From Vulcanimicrobiota bacterium (GTDB lineage Bacteria > Vulcanimicrobiota > Vulcanimicrobiia > Vulcanimicrobiales > Vulcanimicrobiaceae): DNA of 5,282 nucleotides. The stretch spans positions 1 through 5,282 of the forward strand of contig JAFAMK010000258.1 in NCBI GenBank assembly GCA_019233415.1. Direction: 5' to 3'. The notes beneath the pieces were generated by a model. The model did not search any database and was not told where the DNA came from. It was given only the letters and a program-made list of their open reading frames with translations. The stretch's first letter is position 1; each line of letters opens with the position of its first letter. The position numbers and the translations under genes are program-made. Positions 1 to 5,282 of this stretch are shown here, in pieces.

Positions 1-202
1 AGACGCCGGGCTCGCCGGTGAACTTCGCGTGCGCGCACGCCATGAACGCCGCGCTCTCTTCGTGCCGGACCTGGATGAACTCGATCTTGCCGCTGCGCTG
101 CAGGCCGCCCAAGATACCGTTGATCCCGTCGCCCGGATAGCCGAAGACGCGCGTCACGCCCCATGCGAGTAGGCGTTCGACGAGGAAGTCGCTGGTCTTC
201 AT
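1..202 (-). CDS. Thiamine-pyrophosphate-dependent enzyme, N-terminal fragment (acetolactate synthase / pyruvate oxidase-like)
   Basis: Only the first 67 codons are present; the gene continues beyond the left edge. The N-terminus reads MKTSDFLVERLLAWGVTRVF, followed by GYPGDGINGIL (residues 21-31) and RHEESAAFMA (46-55). This is the pattern of the PYR domain of TPP enzymes in COG0028 (acetolactate synthase, pyruvate oxidase, PoxB). The Glu of the HE pair, E48, matches the conserved Glu that activates the thiamine cofactor. These enzymes decarboxylate pyruvate or related 2-oxo acids. The specific reaction cannot be told from this fragment, because the FAD/central and TPP-binding domains are missing. 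The ATG at 200-202 is chosen because it begins exactly at the family N-terminus, and the other nearby ATG (205-207) hits a stop after two codons. No strong Shine-Dalgarno is visible. The gene starts 19 bases after the SDR stop on the same strand, so co-transcription and perhaps coupled translation are likely. Confidence 0.88.
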   Translation of the reverse strand, partial: MKTSDFLVERLLAWGVTRVFGYPGDGINGILGGLQRSGKIEFIQVRHEESAAFMACAHAKFTGEPGV

Positions 203-221
203 CGCATGCGTTGTACCCGAG

Positions 222-1079
222 CTATCCGTTGATCACGCTGCCGCCGTTCACGTGGAGCGTCTGTCCCGTCACGTACGACGACCACGCCGAGCCGAGGTAC
301 ACGTACGCCGGCGCGACTTCGACGGGATTCCCCGGGCGTTTCATGGGGACGTCCTTTCCGAACGCTTCGACGCCCTTCGGGTCGAACGACGACGGAATGA
401 GCGGCGTCCAGATGGGGCCCGGCGCAACGGCGTTGACGCGGATGCCCCGGTCGACCAGCTGGAGCGCAAGCGATCGCGTGAACGCCACGATCGCGCCCTT
501 CGTCGACGAATAGTCGATCAAGGCCGGACTGCCGCGATAGGCCGTCACGGAGGCGGTGTTGACGATGCTGGACCCGGCCTCGAGATGGTCGAGTGCGGCC
601 TTCGTCATGAAGAACAACGAGAAGATGTTCGTCTTGAACGTCCGGACCAGTTGCGACTCGGTGACATCTTCCAGCCGCTGCTGCAGATGCTGTTCACCGG
701 CGTTGTTCACCAGCACGTCGAGCCGGCCGAATTCGCCGGCGAGCGTGCGAACCGCCTCGCGGCAGAAGGCTTCGTCGCCGACGTCGCCCGCGACGGCGGC
801 GAATCGTGTGCCTTCGCGCTCGACGAGCCGCCGCGTCTCCTGCGCATCCTCGTGCTCCTCGAGGTAGACGATTCCGACGTCGGCGCCTTCGCGAGCGTAC
901 GCCACCGCGACCGCACGGCCGATCCCGCTGTCTCCGCCCGTGATGATCGCGGCCTTGCCCCGAAGCAGACCGGCGCCCGTCCACTCCGGGACGACCTCCG
1001 GTTCCGGCTGCATCGCGTGCTGGCGTCCCGGTTGACGTTCTTGGTGCTGTGCCGGTGGATGCGACTCTGGTCCGTTCAT
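222..1079 (-). CDS. SDR family NAD(P)-dependent oxidoreductase (YghA / general stress protein 39-like)
   Basis: A 285-residue classical-type short-chain dehydrogenase with the N-terminal extension typical of the YghA/GSP39 group, whose members are about 285-300 residues. The first 40 residues are polar and rich in Pro, Gln and His. The Rossmann core follows with the cofactor motif TGGDSGIGR (47-55), an acidic residue in GDV (98-100), NNAG (125-128), catalytic Ser177 in NTASV, and the YSSTK motif with Tyr190 and Lys194. PGPIWTPLIPSSF, a hallmark of this subgroup, and a C-terminal GGSVING follow. Members reduce or oxidise aldehydes, ketones or alcohols with NAD(P); the substrate here is unknown and the location is presumably cytosolic. 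The ATG at 1077-1079 gives the family length. An in-frame ATG at 1116-1118 would add 13 residues, and neither start has a clear ribosome binding site. The gene is the first of a probable two-gene unit with the TPP enzyme and is divergent from ugd. Confidence 0.92.
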   Translation of the reverse strand: MNGPESHPPAQHQERQPGRQHAMQPEPEVVPEWTGAGLLRGKAAIITGGDSGIGRAVAVAYAREGADVGIVYLEEHEDAQETRRLVEREGTRFAAVAGDVGDEAFCREAVRTLAGEFGRLDVLVNNAGEQHLQQRLEDVTESQLVRTFKTNIFSLFFMTKAALDHLEAGSSIVNTASVTAYRGSPALIDYSSTKGAIVAFTRSLALQLVDRGIRVNAVAPGPIWTPLIPSSFDPKGVEAFGKDVPMKRPGNPVEVAPAYVYLGSAWSSYVTGQTLHVNGGSVING

Positions 1080-1184
1080 CGCTGCGTAGGTTGCCGCAGA
1101 AGGTGCCCGCGGAAACATGAAGCGAGCTGTCGTCTGCAGGACGCGCACGCTTCTGCGGTACAGAGCGGCTATGAGCGTAACCGC
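1080..1184. promoter_or_regulatory. Divergent intergenic region between the SDR gene and ugd
   Basis: These 105 bases separate two divergently transcribed units, so promoters for both strands should lie here or extend into the SDR 5' codons. I see no good sigma-70 pair. A TATGAG-like hexamer at 1170-1175 lacks a matching -35 and lies too close to the ugd start to serve it well. If the longer SDR start at 1118 is used, the spacer shrinks to 66 bases. The role is inferred from gene orientation alone. Confidence 0.4.
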
Positions 1185-2507
1185 GTGAGGATCGGCATCT
1201 TCGGTTCCGGCTACGTCGGCTTGGTCACGGGCGCCGCGTTCGCGCAGCTCGGGCACCACGTCGTCGTTTACGACAACGACGTCACGAAGATCGCCAGCTT
1301 GCGCGACCGGCGCGTGCCGTTCTATGAGCCGGGTCTGGCCGAATTGATCGAGCGGAATGCCGAGCGCTTGGACTTCGCCGACGAACCCACCGCCGCCGCT
1401 GCCGCGCGGGACGTCGTCTTCATCGCGGTCGGTACGCCGAGCGCGGGCGACGGGCGCGCCGACCTCGCGGCCGTTTGCCGCGCGGCACGCACCATCGCGG
1501 AACGCATCGACGGCCCCACGGTGATCGTCAACAAGTCGACCGTTCCGGTGCAGACCGCCGACGTCGTCGAACGCATCGTCCGCGCGGCGGCCCGACGCAC
1601 CGACGTTCGCGTGGTCAGCAATCCGGAGTTCTTGCGCGAGGGCGCGGCGATCCACGACTTCTTCCATCCCGACCGGATCGTGCTCGGCTGCGACGACCCG
1701 TGGGCGGAGAACGTGATGCGGGCGCTCTACGCGCCGCTCGCCGCCCCGGTCGTCGTCAGCGACCGCCGTTCGGCGGAGCTCATCAAGTACGCGGCCAACG
1801 CGTTTCTGGCGACGCGCATTTCGTACATCAACGAGATCGCCGCGATCTGCGAGCACACCGGCGCCGACGTCGACGCCGTCATCGAAGGGATCGGGCTCGA
1901 CCGGCGGATCGGGCGCGACTATCTGGAGCCGGGGCTGGGCTTCGGCGGCTCGTGCTTGCCGAAGGACGTGCGCGCGCTGGCGGCAACCGCAGCGCGGGTC
2001 GCCGTCGAGCCGACGCTGCTCGCGGCCGTCCTGCGCGTCAACGAGACGCAACTCGAACGGGTCCGAAGCCGGCTCTCCTACGTGCTCGCCGGACTGCGCG
2101 GCAGGCGGATCGCGCTCCTCGGCCTTTCGTTCAAGCCGCAGACCGACGATCTGCGCGAGTCGCCGGCACTTGCGCTCGCCGCGGCGCTCGCGGCGGAAGG
2201 TGCCTCGATCGCCGCGCACGATCCGGCAGCAACGGCGTCGGCCCGTGCGCTGCTCGGAAACGCGGTCACCATCTGTGAGGACGCCGAGGACGCCTTGTTC
2301 GGCGCCGACGCGATGGTCGTCGCGACCTCGTGGCCCGACTACGCACGCCTCGAACCGAACGCGGTCGCGGCGCGCATGCGGCGGCGCGTGGTCTTCGATC
2401 TCCGCCGGGCGCTCGACGGGGACGCGTTCGCGGCGGCCGGCTTTCTCTATCTCGCGGTCGGTTCGCCGGACCGGGCCTACCCGCTCGACGCGGGGGCGAC
2501 CGCGTGA
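1185..2507 (+). CDS. ugd: UDP-glucose 6-dehydrogenase
   Basis: A 440-residue protein of the UDP-glucose/GDP-mannose dehydrogenase family, of normal length. It oxidises UDP-glucose to UDP-glucuronate with two NAD+ in the cytosol. The N-terminus (M)RIGIFGSGYVGLVTGAAF carries the GxGxxG dinucleotide motif. Then come PFYEPGL, VGTPS, NKSTVPVQT and NPEFLREGAAIHDFFHPDR. Active-site residues are in the expected places: Lys201 and Asn205 in IKYAANAF, and the nucleophile Cys257 in FGGSCLPKD, three positions before the Streptococcus pyogenes enzyme numbering (K204, N208, C260). The C-terminal UDP-binding domain has LLGLSFKPQTDDLRESPA with Lys317. The GTG at 1185-1187 is chosen because it places the family N-terminus exactly. 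The frame is open upstream only as a GC-rich shadow of the SDR gene. The stop TGA overlaps the GTG start of uxs, so the two genes form an operon and perform consecutive steps towards UDP-xylose. Confidence 0.96.
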   Translation: MRIGIFGSGYVGLVTGAAFAQLGHHVVVYDNDVTKIASLRDRRVPFYEPGLAELIERNAERLDFADEPTAAAAARDVVFIAVGTPSAGDGRADLAAVCRAARTIAERIDGPTVIVNKSTVPVQTADVVERIVRAAARRTDVRVVSNPEFLREGAAIHDFFHPDRIVLGCDDPWAENVMRALYAPLAAPVVVSDRRSAELIKYAANAFLATRISYINEIAAICEHTGADVDAVIEGIGLDRRIGRDYLEPGLGFGGSCLPKDVRALAATAARVAVEPTLLAAVLRVNETQLERVRSRLSYVLAGLRGRRIALLGLSFKPQTDDLRESPALALAAALAAEGASIAAHDPAATASARALLGNAVTICEDAEDALFGADAMVVATSWPDYARLEPNAVAARMRRRVVFDLRRALDGDAFAAAGFLYLAVGSPDRAYPLDAGATA

Positions 2508-3502
2508 ACGCCGCGATCACGGGCTGCGCGGGGTTCATCGGCTCGCATCTCGCCGAGCGCATCGTTGCGAGCGGCGGATTCGTGGTCGGATTCGACAGTC
2601 TCCTCACCGGGCGGCTCGAGAACATCCAGGCGCTGCGTGGCGATCCGGCCTTTCGCTTTCACCGTCTCGACGTCGCCGAACGCGGCGATGCGTTCGTCCG
2701 TCTCACGGTGGAGTCGCTCTCGCCCATCGACACCGTCTTTCACCTGGCCTCGCCGGCGAGCCCGTCCGACTACGCGCGCTGCCCGCTCGAGACGGTCGCC
2801 GCGAACAGCCGGGGCACGGAGCATGCGATCGCGCTCGCCGAGATCGTGGGCGCGCGTCTCGTGCTCGCCTCGACGTCGGAGGTCTACGGCGAGCCGCTCG
2901 AGCACCCGCAGCGTGAGGAGCACTGGGGACATGTCAATCCGGTCGGGCCGCGCTCACCGTACGACGAGTCGAAACGCTTTGCCGAAATGCTCGTCGCACT
3001 CCACGTCCGCCTCGGGCGGCTCGAGGCGACGATCGCGCGCATCTTCAACACCTACGGACCACGGATGCGCCCCGACGACGGCCGCGTCATCCCGTCGTTC
3101 CTCGAACGTGCGCTTGGCGGCCGAGAGCTGATCGTCGAAGGGGACGGGACGCAGACGCGCTCGTTTCTCTACGTCGACGATCTGGTCGACGGGCTCGTCG
3201 CCGCAGCCGGACTCTCGCGTGGCGAGCTGATCGTGAATCTCGGCAACCCGCGCGAGACGACGATCCTCGAGCTGGCGGAGATCGTCTGCGAGCTCTTGGA
3301 GGTTCCGCAGCGCCTGGTGCACGGCGACCTGCCTACCGATTGCCCGACGCGGCGCCGACCGGACATTGCCCGGGCGCGCCGTTTCCTCGGCTGGGAGCCG
3401 CAAGTCGAGCTGCGCGAAGGGCTCGCGCGCACGATCGAGCACCTCGCGCAGCAACGCCGGAATCTCGTTACACGCGCGCTCCACGGCCCGAGAGCCAGTT
3501 GA
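2504..3502 (+). CDS. uxs: UDP-glucuronate decarboxylase (UDP-xylose synthase)
   Basis: A 332-residue extended SDR of the NAD-dependent epimerase/dehydratase family. It converts UDP-glucuronate to UDP-xylose and CO2 using tightly bound NAD+. Visible motifs in order: TGCAGFIGSH with GxxGxxG (Gly7, 10, 13), Asp31 before LLTGRLEN for the NAD ribose, HLASPASPSDY (from 80), STSEVYGEP (123-131) followed by HPQREEHWGHVNPVGPRSPY, catalytic Tyr153 and Lys157 in YDESK, RIFNTYGPRM (179-188), GDGTQTRSFLYVDDLVDGL, NLGNP and RRPDIARARRFLGWEP. The TSEVYG plus HPQ..E.(Y/H)WG signature separates this group from dTDP-glucose 4,6-dehydratases. The enzyme is the short soluble form, with no N-terminal membrane segment. 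The DN pair usual after the second beta strand is DS here (Asp31-Ser32). The GTG start at 2504-2506 overlaps the ugd stop in GTGA, which indicates translational coupling. The last 35 bases overlap the 3' end of the opposite-strand membrane protein gene. Confidence 0.94.
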   Translation: MNAAITGCAGFIGSHLAERIVASGGFVVGFDSLLTGRLENIQALRGDPAFRFHRLDVAERGDAFVRLTVESLSPIDTVFHLASPASPSDYARCPLETVAANSRGTEHAIALAEIVGARLVLASTSEVYGEPLEHPQREEHWGHVNPVGPRSPYDESKRFAEMLVALHVRLGRLEATIARIFNTYGPRMRPDDGRVIPSFLERALGGRELIVEGDGTQTRSFLYVDDLVDGLVAAAGLSRGELIVNLGNPRETTILELAEIVCELLEVPQRLVHGDLPTDCPTRRRPDIARARRFLGWEPQVELREGLARTIEHLAQQRRNLVTRALHGPRAS

Positions 3503-3635
3503 TGACGACCAGAACCCCAATGACGAGCAGAATCAGATGGATCAGGCTTCCTCCGAAGTGCAGGAGAAATCCGATCAACCAGAGTGCGAACAGGATGACG
3601 ATGACGGTCCACACGATGTTCGCAAGGGTGTACAT
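3468..3635 (-). CDS. Small two-helix membrane protein, lmo0937/DUF5670-like
   Basis: A 55-residue hydrophobic protein starting MYTLANIVWTVIVILFALWL. Two predicted transmembrane helices, about residues 7-25 and 28-48, flank a short turn. The turn carries GGSLIH, and the protein ends in a basic tail after NWLSGRGARV. Length, the early Trp, the LWLIGF segment, the GG-x-(L/F)-IH turn and the basic end match the lmo0937-type (DUF5670) family of unknown function. The start at 3633-3635 is backed by a good Shine-Dalgarno, GAGAGGA at 3642-3648, with about 6 bases of spacing. An upstream in-frame extension to 3704 would put a charged stretch before the ribosome binding site and is not favoured. The stop lies inside uxs on the other strand. 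It is divergent from the DUF6496-like gene, 105 bases apart. Confidence 0.83.
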   Translation of the reverse strand: MYTLANIVWTVIVILFALWLIGFLLHFGGSLIHLILLVIGVLVVINWLSGRGARV

Positions 3636-3641
3636 TGGCAG

Positions 3642-3648
3642 TCCTCTC
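3642..3648 (-). promoter_or_regulatory. Ribosome binding site of the DUF5670-like gene
   Basis: On the minus strand this reads GAGAGGA, followed by CTGCCA and the ATG. It is the only clear Shine-Dalgarno in the window, and it decides the start of the 55-residue membrane protein. Confidence 0.75.
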
Positions 3649-3740
3649 GTGGCGTGAGACCCTCGTCTTGCCCAAGCAGTATCCAAGCGAAACCCGGTCT
3701 GCACTGTTTGACGGGTGCTTTTCGCCGGAATGAACGCACC
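3649..3740. promoter_or_regulatory. Divergent intergenic region between the DUF5670-like and DUF6496-like genes
   Basis: The 92 bases upstream of the Shine-Dalgarno separate two small divergent genes and should hold both promoters. TTGACG at 3708-3713 resembles a -35 box on the plus strand. A -10 at standard spacing would fall at about 3731-3736, almost on the ATG at 3741, so it is a poor candidate. On the minus strand a GATACT hexamer lies near 3678-3683 without a convincing -35. No operator-like palindrome stands out. Confidence 0.35.
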
Positions 3741-4043
3741 ATGGCCGCCAGGAAAACGAGCAGCAAGAAGACGACGCGAAAAAAAACGACCCGAAAGAAG
3801 ACGACGACGCGAAAGAAGACGACCCGGAAGAAAACCGCCTCGACGGGTTCGCGCAAGAAGTCTACCCGCAAATATTCGAAGAAATCCGGTAAAAAGGTCG
3901 AGCGCGCGATGAAGAAGCGCAAGGCGGGCACGTTGCGGTCCGGGCGTTCGGGCAAGAAGGTCACGAGCCGCAAGCAGGCGATCGCGATCGGCCTCAGCGA
4001 GGCGCGCAAGAGCGGCGCCAAGGTGCCGAAGAAAAAGTCCTAG
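3741..4043 (+). CDS. Lys/Arg-rich small protein with KKTTR repeats and DUF6496-like C-terminus
   Basis: A 100-residue, extremely basic protein. Residues 1-8 are MAARKTSS. Residues 9-32 are near-perfect KKTTR repeats: KKTTR, KKTTR, KKTTTR, KKTTR, KKT. Residues 33-49 are a Ser/Lys/Arg linker. Residues 50-100 (GKKVERAMKKRKAGTLRSGR, then SGKKVTSRKQAIAIGLSEAR and a KKK end) match the DUF6496 pattern, in which SRKQAIAIGLSEARKxGAKVPKK is the conserved part. The function of the family is not established. The composition of the N-terminal half resembles histone H1-like or AlgP-like DNA-binding tails, so nucleic-acid binding is plausible but inferred. The ATG at 3741-3743 gives the compact product; the ribosome binding site is weak (GGAA at 3727-3730, 10 bases away). 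An ATG at 3730 is out of frame. The gene stands alone on its strand. Confidence 0.85.
   Translation: MAARKTSSKKTTRKKTTRKKTTTRKKTTRKKTASTGSRKKSTRKYSKKSGKKVERAMKKRKAGTLRSGRSGKKVTSRKQAIAIGLSEARKSGAKVPKKKS
3765..3836 (+). repeat. In-frame tandem repeat encoding KKTTR units
   Basis: This stretch is made of about five imperfect 15-base units (one expanded to 18 by an extra ACG codon), each encoding Lys-Lys-Thr-Thr-Arg. AAA/AAG, ACG/ACC and CGA/CGG codons alternate between units. Its A-rich plus strand contrasts with the GC-rich surroundings. Such arrays can gain or lose units by slippage without breaking the frame. Confidence 0.85.
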
Positions 4044-4090
4044 TCACCAGGTTCAACGAGAGCGAATTCAACCATACCTGATGGCGTACG

Positions 4091-4121
4091 CGAGGCACAC
4101 GCATTTCACGCGGATGCCTCG
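4091..4121. terminator. Possible hairpin between convergent genes
   Basis: CGAGGCA at 4091-4097 pairs with TGCCTCG at 4115-4121 across a 17-base loop, in the 93-base gap between the DUF6496-like gene (plus strand, ending 4043) and the minus-strand gene ending at 4137. The placement suits a bidirectional terminator. The loop is long and there is no T-run on either side, so this may be chance. Confidence 0.3.
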
Positions 4122-4136
4122 ACCTCTGACCGTCGG

Positions 4137-5282
4137 TTAGGGGAGCGCGATCTCTTTGCCGTCGATGGCGAAGCGGGGTTCGGGGGCCGGGGTGCCGTCG
4201 ATGGTGCGGGAGACGATGCGGAAGGCGTCGGTTGCGCGGGCGACCGTGAGTGTCGTCGTCCCGACGGTTGCGCCCATCGTCCAGACGCCGCCGGTGGTGT
4301 GGTCGTCGAGTTTTGCGGTGGCGAGGTTGTGTTCGAGGGTGGCGAGGTCGGCGTCGTTTGCGGCAGGTGCGGCGGCGATCAGGAGGGCGACGCGCAGGTG
4401 GTGCGGGGCGTCGGTGATGGTGGTGCGGGCGTGGTAGATTGCGAGGCGGGCGACGTGGTAGTGGATGCCGGTGGCGTCGCTTTTCAGCATGATCTGGGGT
4501 GCTTTGTCTTGCAGCGCGTCGACGTGGAGGATGCGGATCGCGACCGCGCCGCGCACGCCGCGCACGCCGACGACTGCGTCGTCTTTGAGCGGCAGTTCGG
4601 TGGGTGCGGTGAGCGCGGCCGGGATGCCGTTCGCGTCGATGTGTGGCACGTCGAGTGGCAGCGTCACGTTCGTGGCGAACGACGTGCCGTTTGCTTTCGA
4701 CGGGTCGAGGTCGAGCGTTGCCAGGAGCAGGCCGTCGCGTTGCACGCTGACGGGGTGCAGCGCCAGGTGAACCGGCTTGACGTGGCCGGCGCGGTCGACT
4801 TCGGTCGCGTGGCCGTATGGGGCGTCGAACTTGTCGGGGACGACGGTGATCGCGGGGAGTGACGCCGGCGCGAGGTTCGCGGCGATCTGTTTGTCCTGTT
4901 CGCCATGGTCGCCGTTGGCGCTGCCGAGCGCGACGCCGTCGGTCACCCAGTCGTAGCGCGGCGGCAGTTTGTCGTCGAAGCGCGCCTCGAAGACGTGCGG
5001 GCGGCGCGCGATCGCGCGGATCGCGTCGCTCGGGTGGTAGCCGTCGGGGCCTTCGTCGAGCAGCAGGTAGCTCAGCGCGAGGTTGTTCGGGTCGGGGCTG
5101 CGCGGCGGAACCGGGACGCCGCGCTCTTCGAACGCGAGATACTCGTCGAGCAGACCGTGGCCGAACAGGAAGTCGTAGTCGCGGCTGTGTGCGCCGGCCA
5201 GGACCGCGCCGTCGAACAGATTCGCCTCGACGTCGGTCCAGAGGTAGTCGAGACCGCGCGCGATCGTCGCCTTGCAGCCGGG
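4137..5282 (-). CDS. Uncharacterised protein, C-terminal 381 residues; possibly polysaccharide lyase/hydrolase-like
   Basis: The minus-strand frame is open from the right edge to the TAA at 4137-4139, so the N-terminus lies outside the window. A GTG at 4944-4946 is merely internal: the frame upstream of it is clearly protein-like, including LDYLWTDVEANLFDGAVLAG, HSRDYDFLFGHGLLDEYLAF and DPNNLALSYLLLDE. The centre has VALGSANGDHGEQDKQIAAN (roughly 110-130 residues after the edge). The rest is Ala, Thr, Val and Asp-rich, with alternating hydrophobic stretches suggesting beta structure. It ends in a short repeat-like tail with RFAIDGKEIALP. I do not recognise a family with certainty. A helical N-terminal part with SRDYDF followed by a G-S-x-N-x-x-x-x-x-Q-D segment and a beta-rich C-terminus is reminiscent of toroid-plus-beta-sandwich glycan lyases/hydrolases; this is a weak inference. 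No membrane helix is visible in the part present. A 9-base direct duplication at 4551-4568 encodes GVRGVRG. The gene converges on the DUF6496-like gene. Confidence 0.75.
   Translation of the reverse strand, partial: PGCKATIARGLDYLWTDVEANLFDGAVLAGAHSRDYDFLFGHGLLDEYLAFEERGVPVPPRSPDPNNLALSYLLLDEGPDGYHPSDAIRAIARRPHVFEARFDDKLPPRYDWVTDGVALGSANGDHGEQDKQIAANLAPASLPAITVVPDKFDAPYGHATEVDRAGHVKPVHLALHPVSVQRDGLLLATLDLDPSKANGTSFATNVTLPLDVPHIDANGIPAALTAPTELPLKDDAVVGVRGVRGAVAIRILHVDALQDKAPQIMLKSDATGIHYHVARLAIYHARTTITDAPHHLRVALLIAAAPAANDADLATLEHNLATAKLDDHTTGGVWTMGATVGTTTLTVARATDAFRIVSRTIDGTPAPEPRFAIDGKEIALP

Noticed and set aside
252..1184. Plus-strand open frame upstream of and in phase with ugd
   Set aside because: It lies opposite the SDR gene and has Arg-rich shadow composition. 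The ugd family N-terminus begins exactly at the GTG at 1185.
1080..2219. Long minus-strand open frame antisense to ugd, continuous with the SDR frame
   Set aside because: The translation is a low-information Arg/Asp/Val-rich sequence, while the opposite strand has every catalytic motif of UDP-glucose dehydrogenase. It is a GC-rich shadow, not an N-terminal extension of the SDR.
3708..3736. TTGACG as a -35 promoter box for the DUF6496-like gene
   Set aside because: The matching -10 position would sit within a few bases of the start codon and reads TGAACG, so it is not a credible sigma-70 promoter.
3575..4021. Minus-strand open frame antisense to the KKTTR gene, rich in Phe and Val
   Set aside because: Its FFRVV repeats simply mirror the KKTTR codons of the opposite strand; the DUF6496-like match shows the plus strand is the coding one.
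4299..4862. Plus-strand open frame of 187 codons
   Set aside because: It is antisense to the minus-strand gene, with Gly/Val/Asp/Arg-rich shadow composition and no recognisable motif.
4137..4946. Minus-strand gene starting at GTG 4946
   Set aside because: The same frame continues without a stop to the window edge and encodes ordered, protein-like sequence, so 4946 is an internal valine codon.

Overview
The window is a GC-rich bacterial chromosomal segment with compact gene spacing, GTG as well as ATG starts, and long spurious open frames opposite the real genes. No rRNA, tRNA, insertion sequence or CRISPR array is visible. The taxon cannot be fixed from this sequence. The bias towards GCG, CGC and GAC codons suits several high-GC phyla, such as Actinobacteria, Proteobacteria or Eremiobacterota-like lineages.

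Layout from left to right: (1) The minus strand carries a short-chain dehydrogenase/reductase (SDR) of the YghA / general stress protein 39 type (222-1079). It is followed 19 bases downstream by the start of a thiamine-pyrophosphate-dependent enzyme that runs off the left edge (1-202). (2) A divergent intergenic region of about 105 bases separates these from a plus-strand pair. That pair is UDP-glucose 6-dehydrogenase (1185-2507) and UDP-glucuronate decarboxylase (2504-3502), joined by a 4-base GTGA start/stop overlap. (3) A 55-residue two-helix membrane protein of the lmo0937/DUF5670 type lies on the minus strand (3468-3635). Its 3' end overlaps the end of the decarboxylase gene. (4) Divergent from it, a 100-residue Lys/Arg-rich protein with a KKTTR repeat and a DUF6496-like C-terminus is on the plus strand (3741-4043). 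(5) The last 1.15 kb is the C-terminal 381 residues of a minus-strand protein I could not identify. It has weak resemblance to toroid-fold polysaccharide lyases/hydrolases and runs off the right edge.

The clearest functional unit is ugd-uxs. The two enzymes act in sequence: UDP-glucose to UDP-glucuronate, then UDP-glucuronate to UDP-xylose, supplying precursors for surface polysaccharide or glycoconjugates. No glycosyltransferase or exporter lies in the window, so the end product is unknown. The SDR, the DUF5670-like protein and the DUF6496-like protein belong to families often seen among bacterial stress or accessory genes. Grouping them as a stress set here is inference. I found no convincing evidence of a new defence or mobile system.
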